From positions 491,777 through 555,776 of the forward strand of contig NZ_FOXH01000001.1 of NCBI RefSeq assembly GCF_900115665.1: a stretch of DNA of 64,000 nucleotides, read 5' to 3'. Shown piece by piece: positions 9,171 to 18,249 of this stretch (position 1 is the stretch's first letter; each line of letters opens with the position of its first letter). The translations under genes and the position numbers were made by a program. Below the pieces are notes generated by a model. The model worked only from the letters and a program-made list of their open reading frames with translations, made no database searches and was not told the origin of the DNA. The DNA is from Pseudarcicella hirudinis. GTDB taxonomy: Bacteria; Bacteroidota; Bacteroidia; Cytophagales; Spirosomataceae.

Positions 9171-11318
9171 TTATTCTGCTGTTTTGTTCTCCGCCTTTGC
9201 AGGTCTCGGCAATAAAACTTTTCTTGACAAACGGAATTTACCCGTCTTCTTATCAACTTCAATAAGTTTTACTTTAATTTCTTCACCTTCCTGCAAAACA
9301 CCATCCATAGTTTCGATTCTATCCCATGAAATTTCGGAGATGTGCAATAAGCCATCTTTGCCTGGCATAAACTCAACAAAAGCACCAAATGGCATGATTG
9401 ACTTAACTTTTCCATCATAAACTTCTCCTACTTCAGCTACAGCTACAATGCCTTTCACCATTTTAATAGCTTTATCCATAGAAGGTTTATCTGAAGAATA
9501 TATACTTACATATCCTCCGTCTTCTTTTTCTTCAATAGTTACAGTAGCACCGGATTGTTTTTGAATATCCTGAACAACTTTTCCACCTGGTCCGATTACT
9601 GCACCAATCTGATCTTTGAAGATCTTGATTACGGTAGCTCTAGGAGTCTGAGGTTTGAAGTCTTCACGAGGAGTTTCAATAGCCTTTTTCATTTCTCCAA
9701 GGATGTGTAAACGGCCTTGTTTTGCCTGATGCAATGCTTCAGAAAGAACTTCATATGATAGTCCGGTTACTTTAATATCCATCTGACAGGCAGTGATACC
9801 ATTTTCTGTTCCGGTTACTTTGAAATCCATATCTCCTAAATGATCTTCATCACCAAGAATATCAGATAAAACGGCATATTTACCGGTTTTAGTATCTGTA
9901 ATCAATCCCATGGCAATTCCTGATACCGGTGCTTTAATTTTAACACCCGCATCCATCAGTGCTAATGTACCTGCGCACACAGTTGCCATTGAAGATGAAC
10001 CATTTGACTCAAGAATATCAGAAACTACACGAATTGTATAAGGATTGTCTTCTCCGGTTGGCAATACTTTTTTCAAAGCACGCATCGCCAGGTTACCATG
10101 TCCTACTTCACGACGTCCGGGAGCTCTGTTTGGTTTTACTTCACCAGTTGAATAACCCGGGAAATTGTAATGAAGCATAAAACGGTTATAACCCTGGAAC
10201 ATTGGCTGATCAACAATTTGCTCATCCAGTTTAGTACCAAGTGTTACTGTCGTCAGCGATTGTGTTTCACCACGTGTAAACACTGCTGAACCATGCGGAG
10301 ATGGCAAATAATCAACTTCGCAGGTAATCTGACGAATCTGATCCAATTTACGTCCATCCAAACGATAACGCTCATTCAATACCAGCTGACGGGCTGCTTC
10401 TTTCTCAATATCATGGAAATAATATTTAGCAAGGCCCAGGCTAACAGTATGATCCTCAGGCAAAGCAGCAATATATTCATCAACAATTGCTTTGAAACCG
10501 GCTTTTCTTTCAGCTTTAACAGGATTAGCCAATTTGGCTACTTCATAGAATCTGTCGAAATATTTGTCCCACAATTCTTTACGAAGTTCCTCGTCATGTG
10601 TCTCGTGATTATATACACGTTTCTCAGTTTTTCCAACTTCAGCTTCTAATTCTTTCAAAGCGTTACACTGAATTTTGATTGCTTCGTGAGCTAATCTTAA
10701 AGCAGCCAGCATATCTTCTTCAGAAGCTTCATTTGCTTCACCTTCAACCATCAGAATATCATTCATATTGGCTGCAACGATCAATTCAAGATCCGCTTTG
10801 TTAATTAATGAAGAATCCGGGTTAACAATAAATTCTCCGTCAATTTTAGCTACACGAACTTCAGAAATTGGTCCGTTGAAAGGAATATCAGATACTGCAA
10901 GGGCAGCCGCAGCGGCTAATCCCACAAATGCATCCGGCTGAACCTCAAGGTCTGCTGAAACAAGGTTAATCATCACCTGAGTGTCTGCATGAAAATCATC
11001 CGGGAAAGTAGGGCGTAAAGCACGGTCAACCAGACGGCTGATCAATACTTCATAATCAGATAATCTACTTTCACGACGAAGGAAACCACCCGGAATACGA
11101 CCTGCAGCAGCAAATTTCTCCTGATAGTCAACTGAAAGTGGTAAAAAATCCACACCTTCTTTGTGTTCTTTGTTAGCTACAACAGTTGCTAACAACATCA
11201 TGTTTCCGCTTCTTACTACAACAGACCCGTCTGCCTGCTTAGCAAGTTTACCTGTTTCGATGGTAATTTCTTTACCATCTGGCATTGTAATTTTTTTTGT
11301 AATTACGTTAAATGACAT
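9171..11318 (-). CDS. pnp: Polyribonucleotide nucleotidyltransferase (PNPase)
   Basis: 3'-5' phosphorolytic exoribonuclease of RNA turnover, about 715 residues from the ATG at 11318 ([15 protein letters not shown]). An ATG 33 bp upstream exists but adds a stretch not typical of the family. Order: first RNase PH domain with RREGRLS-like [11 protein letters not shown], helical domain, second RNase PH domain with FTRGETQSL and [17 protein letters not shown] domain around [16 protein letters not shown], and C-terminal S1 domain with [20 protein letters not shown]. rpsO lies just upstream, the conserved bacterial rpsO-pnp order, but here separated by a terminator and 324 bp. Confidence 0.97.
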   Translation of the reverse strand: MSFNVITKKITMPDGKEITIETGKLAKQADGSVVVRSGNMMLLATVVANKEHKEGVDFLPLSVDYQEKFAAAGRIPGGFLRRESRLSDYEVLISRLVDRALRPTFPDDFHADTQVMINLVSADLEVQPDAFVGLAAAAALAVSDIPFNGPISEVRVAKIDGEFIVNPDSSLINKADLELIVAANMNDILMVEGEANEASEEDMLAALRLAHEAIKIQCNALKELEAEVGKTEKRVYNHETHDEELRKELWDKYFDRFYEVAKLANPVKAERKAGFKAIVDEYIAALPEDHTVSLGLAKYYFHDIEKEAARQLVLNERYRLDGRKLDQIRQITCEVDYLPSPHGSAVFTRGETQSLTTVTLGTKLDEQIVDQPMFQGYNRFMLHYNFPGYSTGEVKPNRAPGRREVGHGNLAMRALKKVLPTGEDNPYTIRVVSDILESNGSSSMATVCAGTLALMDAGVKIKAPVSGIAMGLITDTKTGKYAVLSDILGDEDHLGDMDFKVTGTENGITACQMDIKVTGLSYEVLSEALHQAKQGRLHILGEMKKAIETPREDFKPQTPRATVIKIFKDQIGAVIGPGGKVVQDIQKQSGATVTIEEKEDGGYVSIYSSDKPSMDKAIKMVKGIVAVAEVGEVYDGKVKSIMPFGAFVEFMPGKDGLLHISEISWDRIETMDGVLQEGEEIKVKLIEVDKKTGKFRLSRKVLLPRPAKAENKTAE

Positions 11319-11590
11319 AATTTTTTTAGTAAAACATTGTCCCTTTTTCAATCAATAACATGTTGAGGAAGGATTTTGTTGGTTTATCGTTTAGTTAATG
11401 TTAAATGTTAGGCGTTATGAAAGGTTATAGAAGCTACGATTATAACGATTAGCAAATAACGTATAACTATTAACGAACCCTGTTCCGTTTAAACACTTCT
11501 ATCCGGAATGAGCACATATCAAGGGAAAAGGCATAAGTGATTCATTTTCAGGCCAATTTGCTTATTCAAATCAGAATCAATTATGATAAG
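11319..11590. other. pnp leader / rpsO-pnp spacer
   Basis: AT-rich spacer of about 270 bases without an open frame. It holds repeated TTAA-type words (for example gttaatgttaaatgtta near 11395) but no clear -7 element on the minus strand. In many bacteria PNPase autoregulates through a hairpin in this leader; I cannot point to a specific structure here. Confidence 0.35.
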
Positions 11591-11631
11591 GAGAAAACAA
11601 AGCAGGGAATTCACCTGTGTGATTCCCTGTT
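11591..11631 (-). terminator. Intrinsic terminator of rpsO
   Basis: CAGGGAA (11603-11609) plus TCAC pair with GTGA plus TTCCCTG (ending 11629), with one bulged T and a CTGT loop. It sits 12 nt after the rpsO stop and is followed on the minus strand by CTTTGTTTTC. Confidence 0.8.
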
Positions 11632-11642
11632 TTGGAAAGTGA

Positions 11643-11918
11643 TTACTTTCTGATGCCGAGTTCAGCAATAATTGCTCTATAACGGTTAATATCTTTTGCA
11701 GTAAGATAATTGAGAAGTCTTCTTCTTTTACCTACTAATTTCAAAAGACCCAAACGTGAACTGTGGTCTTTTTTGTTAACTTTTAAATGCTCAGTCAAAT
11801 GATTGATTCTGTAAGTAAACAAAGCGATTTGTGACTCGGCAGAACCAGTATCGATTTTAGACTTAGCCTTTCCTTTTTCTTCGAAAATTTCTTGCTTTTT
11901 CTCAGGTGATAAGTACAT
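11643..11918 (-). CDS. rpsO: 30S ribosomal protein S15
   Basis: Small-subunit protein that binds the central domain of 16S rRNA. 91 residues, near the family's usual 89. Typical motifs are [23 protein letters not shown] and [24 protein letters not shown] (read in parts here), ending in the [13 protein letters not shown] tail. It is terminated by a strong hairpin before pnp. Confidence 0.97.
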   Translation of the reverse strand: MYLSPEKKQEIFEEKGKAKSKIDTGSAESQIALFTYRINHLTEHLKVNKKDHSSRLGLLKLVGKRRRLLNYLTAKDINRYRAIIAELGIRK

Positions 11919-12024
11919 CTTTTACCAGTTTAATTGTTAAAAATTTTATAAACGTGCAAAAATAAGGTTTTTCTCCTGAGAATGCAAATCTTTGTTCCTA
12001 TTAATTTCAGACCCTACAAATGAA

Positions 12025-13497
12025 TCATACCGTCTGTTTCTTTAATTTCAATATTTTAGAGAACAATTCAATTTTTGAAAGTCTTTCCTTCAATTTGCCA
12101 AAAGCCATCGCATAAACGTCAGTTTCAAACAACCTGGAGTCATTTCTTGCTTTATTTAAGAAATAAACCCCTATTGAAAATAACACTACATTAGAAAACC
12201 AGGCTCCGATCTGTACCAGAATCTTCCCTTCTTTTGCCATTTTATCTCCTTGCTGCGTCATAACATACATCAAGATAAAAAATGAAATGGCTACCACAAT
12301 CGGCATCCCAAAACCACCTTTTTTAATAATTGAACCCAAAGGAGCTCCAATCAGGAACATTACGAATATAGCAAAAGCATTTGTGAATTTATGATGCCAT
12401 TCCAGATTTGTTTTCTGAAACTCGTCATCTTTAGACAAAAGGCTTTGTTCATTGCCATCAGCAAAAGTTACCATGTTTTTCGCCTGACTTGCCGCAAATT
12501 CAAGATCTCTTATTTCCATTCCCTTTGTCCTCGGAACCATGAGAGAATCTATCCACTTTCCCGCTTTCATCTTTTTCTGCTCTTTTGTAAGGTCTTTCAG
12601 ATTATACATATAATATGATCTGGCTGTATAATAGAAATTTGCTTTCAGGTCTCTGGTGCTTTTTCTGAGTGAGTCGGCATCTTTTCCCAATTGTACCACA
12701 TCACGCATAATCTGATGGTGAGAAAACTGCTCTTCTTCCGTTTTATGCATATCAAACGCCGCCAGACTCATCACAACTTTGCTCCTTTTGAACTCATGAA
12801 CTGCCATATCTGTCTGGTCAGTCCCTGAAGTCTTGTCTGCATCCTCAAGATAATCATTCCCATTGAATAATTCAAAAATAAGATATTGTTTATCTAGGAT
12901 CGTGTACATCTGAGCTGAATCTGCCACTGTTACATGACGATTTCCGTCATTCTTGGTATGATCAAAAATCAGAATATCCTTTAACGTTTTATTATCAGGA
13001 AATTTCTTCCCTACTTTAATGCTGTATCCTGGTAAATCGTTGTAAAAAATGCCTTCCTTGATATTTAAAGTAGTTTTAGTCGTTTTGATATCATACAGCA
13101 AACGATATCCCTTGAGGTTTGCCCAGGGTAAAGCCACATTATTAAACCAGAAAGAAAAGCAGGTGATTATAACAGCTACGACCAAAATCGGTCGCATGAC
13201 ACGGGACACTGAGATTCCGGCACTTTTGATGGCAGTTAATTCAAAAAACTCTCCGAGCTTACCATAAGCCATCAAGGTAGAAAGCAGCATTGCCAGAGGC
13301 ATTGCTATAGGAATGGTAATAAGGGTAAAATAGAAAAACAATTCACCGTAAACAAACACTCCCAAATCCTTCCCAAATAAATCAGCAAAGTAAAACAACA
13401 CCAAACGAAGCAGAAAAATAAAAATAACTACTGCCAGCGTCAAAATAAACGGCCCGTAAAATGATTTGAGGACCAGTTTATCAAGTTTCTTCATCAA
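12025..13497 (-). CDS. LptF/LptG family permease (YjgP/YjgQ)
   Basis: Inner-membrane permease subunit of the lipopolysaccharide exporter, which with LptB extracts LPS toward the periplasmic bridge. 490 residues: N-terminal membrane segments (residues ~15-35, ~55-75, ~100-120), a long periplasmic jellyroll-type region (~130-370), and three C-terminal membrane segments (from ~385). The start KLDKLVLKSFYGPFILTL is typical of the family. The periplasmic part is longer than in E. coli LptF/G (about 360 residues), as usual in Bacteroidota. Whether it is F or G cannot be decided, and no partner permease is adjacent. Start may be either of two adjacent ATGs. Confidence 0.88.
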   Translation of the reverse strand: MMKKLDKLVLKSFYGPFILTLAVVIFIFLLRLVLFYFADLFGKDLGVFVYGELFFYFTLITIPIAMPLAMLLSTLMAYGKLGEFFELTAIKSAGISVSRVMRPILVVAVIITCFSFWFNNVALPWANLKGYRLLYDIKTTKTTLNIKEGIFYNDLPGYSIKVGKKFPDNKTLKDILIFDHTKNDGNRHVTVADSAQMYTILDKQYLIFELFNGNDYLEDADKTSGTDQTDMAVHEFKRSKVVMSLAAFDMHKTEEEQFSHHQIMRDVVQLGKDADSLRKSTRDLKANFYYTARSYYMYNLKDLTKEQKKMKAGKWIDSLMVPRTKGMEIRDLEFAASQAKNMVTFADGNEQSLLSKDDEFQKTNLEWHHKFTNAFAIFVMFLIGAPLGSIIKKGGFGMPIVVAISFFILMYVMTQQGDKMAKEGKILVQIGAWFSNVVLFSIGVYFLNKARNDSRLFETDVYAMAFGKLKERLSKIELFSKILKLKKQTV

Positions 13498-13529
13498 ATT
13501 AGTATTTCTTAAATATTTATAATTTCCGG

Positions 13530-13537
13530 CAAATTTA
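13530..13537 (-). promoter_or_regulatory. -7 promoter element of the LptF/G gene
   Basis: Minus-strand TAAATTTG (13537-13530) matches TAnnTTTG, 33 nt before the ATG. No clear -33 element was found. Confidence 0.45.
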
Positions 13538-13580
13538 CGGAAAAAGACGGTTATCCTAAAGTTAAACTTTCTTAAAAGAC

Positions 13581-14855
13581 TTAAGCTTTCAGATTGAAGG
13601 CTTTTTCCATAGCTTCGCGGTCAAATTCTTTTTCGTTATTGGCGATCCAGATCGTTGCTACGCCATTACCGATAAAATTTGTAATAGCCCGGGCTTCAGA
13701 CATAAATCTGTCTACACCCAATAATAACGCCAAACCTTCTACAGGAATTACTTTTATGGCTGTTAATGTAGAAGCCAGTACAATAAATCCGCTTCCGGTT
13801 ACTCCTGCGGCACCTTTTGAAGTCACCATTAAAATTCCGATGATCGTCATAATCTGGGCTAAACTCAGAGAAACATTAAATACCTGCGCCAGAAAAATTA
13901 CAGACATCGAAAGGTAAATAGTGGTTCCATCCAAATTGAATGAATATCCGGCCGGAACAACCAGACCTACAACAGATTTGGCGCAACCCATTTTTTCCAG
14001 TTTTTCCATTAATGAAGGTAAACCTGCTTCGGAAGATGAGGTTCCTAATACAATCAGCAGTTCCTCTCTGATATATTTAAGAAATCGCCACAGACTAATC
14101 TTGTAATAGTTCAAAATAAGGGTAAGAATACCAAACACAAAAATGCCCATTGTAACATAGACCGTCCCCATAAGTTTGGCAAGAGGCAATAAAGTCTGGA
14201 TACCGTATTTACTGATGGTAAAAGCCATCCCCCCGAATGCGCCTACAGGGGCAAATTTCATAACCCAATGCAATCCTTTGAACACGTATCTGGAAATTTT
14301 CTGAAAAAAGGCAACAATTACATGTCGTCTTTCATAATTACTTAGTAAAATCCCCAGGATAATTGAAAACAAAAGTACCTGCAAGGTCAGGTTATCCATA
14401 AAAAACTTAAGCCAGCTAAATGTCTCTGCACTTTTTGTATATTTCGAAATATCTCCTCCTTTGATACTATCTGTCACTACTCCGTCTCCGGGCCTGATCA
14501 CATTAGCTACAATAATTCCGACCAAAAGGGCTAAAGTAGTAACTATTTCAAAATACAGCAGGGCTTTCCCTCCTACTTTTCCGACCTTTTTTAAATTCCC
14601 CATGCTAACGATACCAAGTGTTATAGTAAGGAAGATAATCGGGTTAATAAATTGTTTGACAACACTGATAAAAATTCCGCTCAGAAACTCACTGATTGTA
14701 TTTCCAACACTTACTTCATTTCCTAAAAGTTTCATTTTGAAAGGTTCTTCCATTATTTTCTGCAGAGCAATCTGCGGGGCAAAATGTCCCAATAAAACTC
14801 CGAGCGTAATGGCTGTAAGAACCCAAAAAGTAAGATTAGTAAATAGTTTTTTCAT
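13581..14855 (-). CDS. Dicarboxylate/amino acid:cation symporter (DAACS family)
   Basis: Sodium- or proton-coupled importer of C4-dicarboxylates or acidic amino acids (GltP/GltT/DctA type). 424 residues with about eight membrane helices and two re-entrant loops. The family hairpin motif LGTSSSEAGLPSLMEKLEKMG, then AGYSFNLDGTTIYLSMSVIFLAQ and SKGAAGVTGSGFIVLASTL, are visible and hold the substrate- and cation-binding residues. The substrate cannot be fixed from sequence. Stands alone between the LptF/G gene and a terminator. Confidence 0.92.
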   Translation of the reverse strand: MKKLFTNLTFWVLTAITLGVLLGHFAPQIALQKIMEEPFKMKLLGNEVSVGNTISEFLSGIFISVVKQFINPIIFLTITLGIVSMGNLKKVGKVGGKALLYFEIVTTLALLVGIIVANVIRPGDGVVTDSIKGGDISKYTKSAETFSWLKFFMDNLTLQVLLFSIILGILLSNYERRHVIVAFFQKISRYVFKGLHWVMKFAPVGAFGGMAFTISKYGIQTLLPLAKLMGTVYVTMGIFVFGILTLILNYYKISLWRFLKYIREELLIVLGTSSSEAGLPSLMEKLEKMGCAKSVVGLVVPAGYSFNLDGTTIYLSMSVIFLAQVFNVSLSLAQIMTIIGILMVTSKGAAGVTGSGFIVLASTLTAIKVIPVEGLALLLGVDRFMSEARAITNFIGNGVATIWIANNEKEFDREAMEKAFNLKA

Positions 14856-14958
14856 GTATGTTGAAAAGAAGAAATTATTAGATTCCGAAGTATTATCTCA
14901 TTAAAGCCTTAATTTTTCCAAAATATTTATGAAAACAAAGTTTTTTCGGCTTTTGGGC

Positions 14959-14986
14959 AAAAATAAAAGCCCCGATCGGGGCTTTT
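14959..14986 (-). terminator. Intrinsic terminator of the START-like gene
   Basis: AAAAGCCCC (14965-14973) and GGGGCTTTT (14978-14986) form a 9-bp stem around GATC. On the minus strand it is followed by TTTTATTTTTGCCC; it lies 22 nt after the stop of the 15008 gene. Confidence 0.85.
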
Positions 14987-15007
14987 AAGGATTTATTTCT
15001 TTCTGTA

Positions 15008-15406
15008 CTAATTTCCTACTATTTCCTTCAGTTTGTAAATCAGGTCCTCCCATAGTTCTTTTAGTTCGTCGTCGTCGGTGTTTGAAGAATAATCGATTAC
15101 TTTCAGATAAGTAGATCCGGTGAGGTCACTTACATCCATTTTTAATTCGAGATAATTGTGGTCACGTTCATCAGGGTCATTAGGGACAAAATCAAACTTA
15201 GCAGACTTATTCATTCTCACCTGAGACAATTTAGCAATATGACTTTCACCATCCCATACAAAATCAAAAGTACTACTATCTTTCATAGTAACTTTCTCGG
15301 CAAACCACTGTTGCAATCCGGAAGCGGAGCTGATATAAGGAAAAAGTACCTTTGGTGATGCTCTCAACTCAAATTCAATAACAAACTTATGTTTACTCAT
15401 ACTCAT
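15008..15406 (-). CDS. START-like domain protein
   Basis: A 132-residue small protein of the START/AHSA1-like helix-grip fold: an N-terminal FVIEFELRASPKVLFPYIS strand-helix, the LQQWFAEKV segment, central beta strands and a long C-terminal helix ELWEDLIYKLKEIVG. Proteins of this type bind hydrophobic ligands or act as small chaperones; ligand and role are unknown. It is a widespread single-copy gene in Bacteroidota in my recollection. A -7 element lies 56 nt upstream. Confidence 0.8.
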   Translation of the reverse strand: MSMSKHKFVIEFELRASPKVLFPYISSASGLQQWFAEKVTMKDSSTFDFVWDGESHIAKLSQVRMNKSAKFDFVPNDPDERDHNYLELKMDVSDLTGSTYLKVIDYSSNTDDDELKELWEDLIYKLKEIVGN

Positions 15407-15461
15407 CAGGGTTTTGAGGATAAATTCCCCCTCTAAAAACTAACATTAACTACAAAACTTG

Positions 15462-15469
15462 CAAATCTA
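15462..15469 (-). promoter_or_regulatory. -7 promoter element of the START-like gene
   Basis: Minus-strand TAGATTTG (15469-15462) matches TAnnTTTG, giving a leader of about 50 nt. Confidence 0.45.
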
Positions 15470-15670
15470 CTCCGCAACGGCGATTTTAACCTGGATTTGC
15501 TCCGATGTCATATAGGCAAAGGTATCAATCTGTTTTTAAATTGCAAGTTTTATTAAAAACTTTAAAAAAAATGCGTTTTTTTCGTAAAATATAAAAAATT
15601 GAAATACAGATCGTTATAAGACACCTTAAGATATGAAAAAAAAATAAATCTAAGAAAAAAGCAGAAAGTA

Positions 15671-15702
15671 TTTGCTGGGAAAGGTTAAAAAGGCTAATTT
15701 TG
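15671..15702 (+). promoter_or_regulatory. tRNA promoter, full Bacteroidota consensus
   Basis: TTTG (15671-15674), 20 bp spacer, TAATTTTG (15695-15702). Transcription would start about 15709, 7 nt before the tRNA. This is the best consensus promoter in the window. Confidence 0.8.
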
Positions 15703-15715
15703 CACCATGATTCAA

Positions 15716-15789
15716 GGCGAGGTAGCTCAGATGGTTAGAGCGTTGGATTCATAACCCAGAGGTCACGGGTTCGACTCCCGTCCTCGCTA
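15716..15789 (+). tRNA. tRNA with anticodon CAT, probably elongator Met
   Basis: A 74-nt cloverleaf: acceptor GGCGAGG with CCTCGCT (first pair G-U), D-arm GCTC...GAGC, anticodon loop TTCATAA, T-arm ACGGG TTCGACT CCCGT. CCA is not encoded. The acceptor pairs at its end, unlike the mismatched 1-72 pair of initiator tRNAs, and the anticodon stem lacks three consecutive G-C pairs, so an initiator is unlikely. An isoleucine tRNA modified at C34 (lysidine) cannot be fully excluded from sequence. Confidence 0.93.
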
Positions 15790-15794
15790 CACAG

Positions 15795-15823
15795 AAAGCC
15801 ACTTTAAAAAGTGGCTTTTTTTT
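15795..15823 (+). terminator. Intrinsic terminator of the tRNA gene
   Basis: AAAGCCACTT (15795-15804) pairs with AAGTGGCTTT (15809-15818), followed by a run of T, six bases after the tRNA end. Confidence 0.9.
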
Positions 15824-16232
15824 GTTTTTACAGAACTGATATTCCCCATTTATTCTATAATCCAATAGCCGTCCTTTTTCCTCCTCTATTCCTCTTCCAA
15901 ACAGTTTCATTCCCGCTATTATTGACTCAGGTCCCGATTTTTCTCCTGCATAAAATAACCTGTATAAAACCCGCTGACGTCAGACATCCTACGTTTACCT
16001 TATTTACCTTAAATCCGTTAATTTTCTACTCCAACCTGACGGCTTCAGCAGCTTACAAAGAGACCTTCTTTCCTTTTATTTTACTCAAAAATATACAGTA
16101 TCAATATAACAGCAGCCTCTCCTTACAGAGAAATAAGATACAATAACATACACTTAAATACACATTACGCACAAAAACATGATATTTCTCCGTACAACAC
16201 AATATTAATTAACATACAGTTAACACAAAAAA
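15824..16232. other. Non-coding spacer before the bacteriocin-like locus
   Basis: About 400 bases of pyrimidine-rich sequence on the plus strand. An open frame at 15811-16146 starts inside the tRNA terminator and has no recognisable features, so I regard the stretch as non-coding. Nothing else was recognised until the promoter at 16233. Confidence 0.5.
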
Positions 16233-16264
16233 TTTTGAGTAATATTCCAATAATTATACCTTTA
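16233..16264 (+). promoter_or_regulatory. Promoter of the bacteriocin-like locus
   Basis: TTTTG (16233-16237), 19 bp, TACCTTTA (16257-16264; one mismatch to TAnnTTTG). Predicted start near 16271, 17 nt before the ATG of the peptide precursor. Confidence 0.6.
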
Positions 16265-16287
16265 TTACAGTACTAAACAAAAAAACA

Positions 16288-16554
16288 ATGAAAAGAACTA
16301 CACAATTTTCACGCAAGCAAAAAATCGCTGCGATCTTATTTATGGCAATGGTACTAGCTATGCCAGCTATCTCATTTGCCTCACAAGCTCTAACATCTAA
16401 TGCTTATGTAATCGGATCTTACCTGACTTCAGGTAGTACTCAGGCTGCTCTAGGAATTATCGGTACTGTAGTTGGTGCCGGAGGTGGTATCGGTTCTGCA
16501 CTGGGTCTTCTGTGTGGTGTACAGACTGCCATCTTGGTTGGAGTAGGTGCTTAA
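16288..16554 (+). CDS. Bacteriocin-like secreted peptide precursor
   Basis: 88 residues. The first 31 (MKRTTQFSRKQK, a hydrophobic core, then AISFA) form a basic Sec-type signal peptide with a plausible cut before SQ. The mature 57 residues are very rich in Gly, Ala, Val, Leu and Ser, hold the stretch GIIGTVVGAGGGIGSALGLL, one Cys (precursor residue 76) and a hydrophobic end VGVGA, and are nearly uncharged. No double-glycine leader. Size, hydrophobicity and the neighbouring SpoIIM/DUF95 protein and 55-aa membrane protein resemble circular (head-to-tail) bacteriocin loci. That function is inference; a small membrane-active or pilin-like protein is the alternative. It has its own promoter and a hairpin directly downstream. 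Confidence 0.6.
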   Translation: MKRTTQFSRKQKIAAILFMAMVLAMPAISFASQALTSNAYVIGSYLTSGSTQAALGIIGTVVGAGGGIGSALGLLCGVQTAILVGVGA

Positions 16555-16572
16555 TTTCATGATCCTTTCAAG

Positions 16573-16604
16573 TCTTCCGGCCTAAAGCCGGAAGATTTAA
16601 TTTC
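16573..16604 (+). terminator. Attenuator-type hairpin after the peptide gene
   Basis: TCTTCCGGC (16573-16581) pairs perfectly with GCCGGAAGA (16587-16595) around CTAAA, followed by TTTAATTTC. It lies between the peptide gene and the membrane-protein genes. The broken U tract suggests partial termination, which would give more mRNA for the peptide than for the accessory genes. Confidence 0.65.
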
Positions 16605-16643
16605 AATGCTGTTTCAAATAGTCTCATCTTTCCTTTAATTCCC

Positions 16644-17495
16644 TTGGCACAAAAATATATCAGCAGCTTAAGATATTTTGCAATCTATTTTGGCTTCGTT
16701 TCTTTAGTCTTCATGATTCTACTTTATACACTCATGAATGATAAATTGACAGTTAACCATTTATTATCTGCAATATCTCTCACAATAGGCTTGGTTTCAT
16801 TTGCGATCATTATATCGAATGAAAAAAGCGAATATGAAAAAGATTTTCCCGTTTTAGAAAGTGATGACAGAATAAGACCTTTTTTGAAATTAATATACAA
16901 TCCGATAGCTTTTACCAAAACTTTTAACCCTCAGGCTAATTACAAGGCTGAAATATTCGCAGTGATATTTCTGTTATTACTTTTCAATTTTCTCAATTTA
17001 TTCTTCACTTTAAATACGGTTGATTATTCTTCAATTGACAGTAATTATGAGGCAAATGTAGGAGGACTGATCAAGCAGGTATATTCTATGAATATTTTAA
17101 TGAGTCAGGTTGGAGGCTTATTTTTCCAGGCCGTCATTGTTTATACATTGGGTGTGTTTTTAGATAGCCGTATCAGTTTCAATGAGTATCTGAAATGTAT
17201 CGGTTTGTCATACGTCGGCTTTCTTTTATCAGGGTTAATATTGCTGATTTACAATATCTGCACAATGGGGCATTTCGACAGCCTGGATGAGCTGACCCAG
17301 ACAATGTCAAGCTCTTATACCAGAATTGTGATCGGCAAATTAGGTGAATACTGGTCGTTAGGTGTACTTGGTTTATTAATTTACAATTCATGTAAAGGTA
17401 AATTAAATGCATTCTGGAGCATATTCAATGCTTTTTTCCCAAGTATAATGATTCTGTTTTCTTCTATTCTTTTCAATCAATTATTTTCTAAATAA
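16644..17495 (+). CDS. YIP1-like polytopic membrane protein of the bacteriocin-like locus
   Basis: About 283 residues if it starts at the TTG at 16644; an ATG lies 23 codons further in and cannot be excluded. Around six to seven membrane helices are predicted by eye: ~12-31, ~36-58, ~104-125, ~150-172, ~185-206, ~235-250 and ~257-278. The segment LKLIYNPIAFTKTFNPQANYKAE before the third helix resembles the entry of YIP1-domain proteins. No catalytic motif is visible. It sits 10 nt before the SpoIIM-like gene and after the peptide gene, so a role in peptide maturation, export or self-protection is the likely reading. Confidence 0.55.
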   Translation: MAQKYISSLRYFAIYFGFVSLVFMILLYTLMNDKLTVNHLLSAISLTIGLVSFAIIISNEKSEYEKDFPVLESDDRIRPFLKLIYNPIAFTKTFNPQANYKAEIFAVIFLLLLFNFLNLFFTLNTVDYSSIDSNYEANVGGLIKQVYSMNILMSQVGGLFFQAVIVYTLGVFLDSRISFNEYLKCIGLSYVGFLLSGLILLIYNICTMGHFDSLDELTQTMSSSYTRIVIGKLGEYWSLGVLGLLIYNSCKGKLNAFWSIFNAFFPSIMILFSSILFNQLFSK

Positions 17496-17505
17496 CCCCT
17501 GAAAA

Positions 17506-18057
17506 GTGAATACTAAAACTGTAGTTGTCTTTCTGAATAAAAATAGTTTTCTATTATATTCGATCGTATTCATCATAAGTTTTGTACTGGGTCTTACTAA
17601 CATAAACCTAAGATCCAGAGATATTTCATTAGACAATGTGTCTTTTTCAAATGATTCTTTTTTTAAGATTCTATTGAATAACTTCCTGCTGGGTTTGTCG
17701 CTGCTTTTAGGATTTATCTTTTTCAATATTTACAATGTTATTATCATATTTTTCAACGGCCTTTTCTGGGGATTTTATCTCAATAAATTTTTCAGTAATC
17801 TGGGCCTTTTAAATTCAATCATACTTTTTATTCCTCATGCTATTCTGGAATATTACTGGATTATCAGCATTTCGGTTTATTCAACCAAATTGTCCTTTGA
17901 TTTTTACAAATTCCTGAATTCCGGCTTTGATGACAATTCACTTTTTAAAAACCTGGTAAGCATCTATACTTTAAAATTGCTGAGCCTTATTTTATTAAGT
18001 GCTATTGTCGAAAGTTATGTAACCGGTTCTTTGTTTAACCTCTTAAATACACGATAA
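17506..18057 (+). CDS. SpoIIM/DUF95 family membrane protein
   Basis: 183 residues from a GTG start 10 nt after the previous stop. Family hallmarks: the NN pair at residues 58-59, NG at 84-85, and the signature FIPHAILEYYWIISIS with PHxxxE at 110-115, set among five to six membrane helices. DUF95/SpoIIM proteins are the most constant accessory component of circular bacteriocin loci (for example the C protein of enterocin AS-48 type clusters), where they are needed for production and immunity; other members act in sporulation or are of unknown function. Stop overlaps the next start (TAATG), showing translational coupling. Confidence 0.75.
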   Translation: MNTKTVVVFLNKNSFLLYSIVFIISFVLGLTNINLRSRDISLDNVSFSNDSFFKILLNNFLLGLSLLLGFIFFNIYNVIIIFFNGLFWGFYLNKFFSNLGLLNSIILFIPHAILEYYWIISISVYSTKLSFDFYKFLNSGFDDNSLFKNLVSIYTLKLLSLILLSAIVESYVTGSLFNLLNTR

Positions 18058-18224
18058 TGAAAACTAAAACTGCTGTAAGCCTTATTGTTCTGGTTGCTTC
18101 TATGACAATCCTGGCAATTCTTCTGGTTCCCGGAAAAATCCCTCAGATCAGTTCTGCCGGCTTTCTTTTAATCATATCAGTCATGACTTTTGCTAATTTT
18201 TCTAAAAAAGAGCATCACAAATAA
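18057..18224 (+). CDS. Small membrane protein, candidate immunity protein
   Basis: 55 residues starting at the ATG that overlaps the previous stop (TAATG). Two hydrophobic helices (about residues 6-24 and 32-47), a basic start MKTKT and a basic end SKKEHHK. Small cationic two-helix membrane proteins of ~50 residues are the usual immunity proteins of circular bacteriocin loci. No sequence family was recognised; function is inferred from size, charge and position only. Confidence 0.6.
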   Translation: MKTKTAVSLIVLVASMTILAILLVPGKIPQISSAGFLLIISVMTFANFSKKEHHK

Positions 18225-18249
18225 TTGAAATTTTCAAATGACCGATAAC

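Noticed and set aside
14461-14904. 147-codon open frame opposite the symporter gene
   Set aside because: Antisense to an unambiguous transporter gene and low complexity; a shadow frame.
15716-15789. Initiator tRNA reading of the CAT tRNA
   Set aside because: The 1-72 position can pair (G-U) and the anticodon stem lacks the three G-C pairs of initiators.
15811-16146. 111-codon open frame after the tRNA
   Set aside because: Starts inside the tRNA terminator, has a composition unlike the neighbouring proteins, no ribosome-binding site and no family features.
16288-16554. Double-glycine bacteroidetocin-type precursor
   Set aside because: No GG cleavage site after a short leader and no peptidase-containing ABC transporter nearby; the N-terminus is a Sec-type signal.
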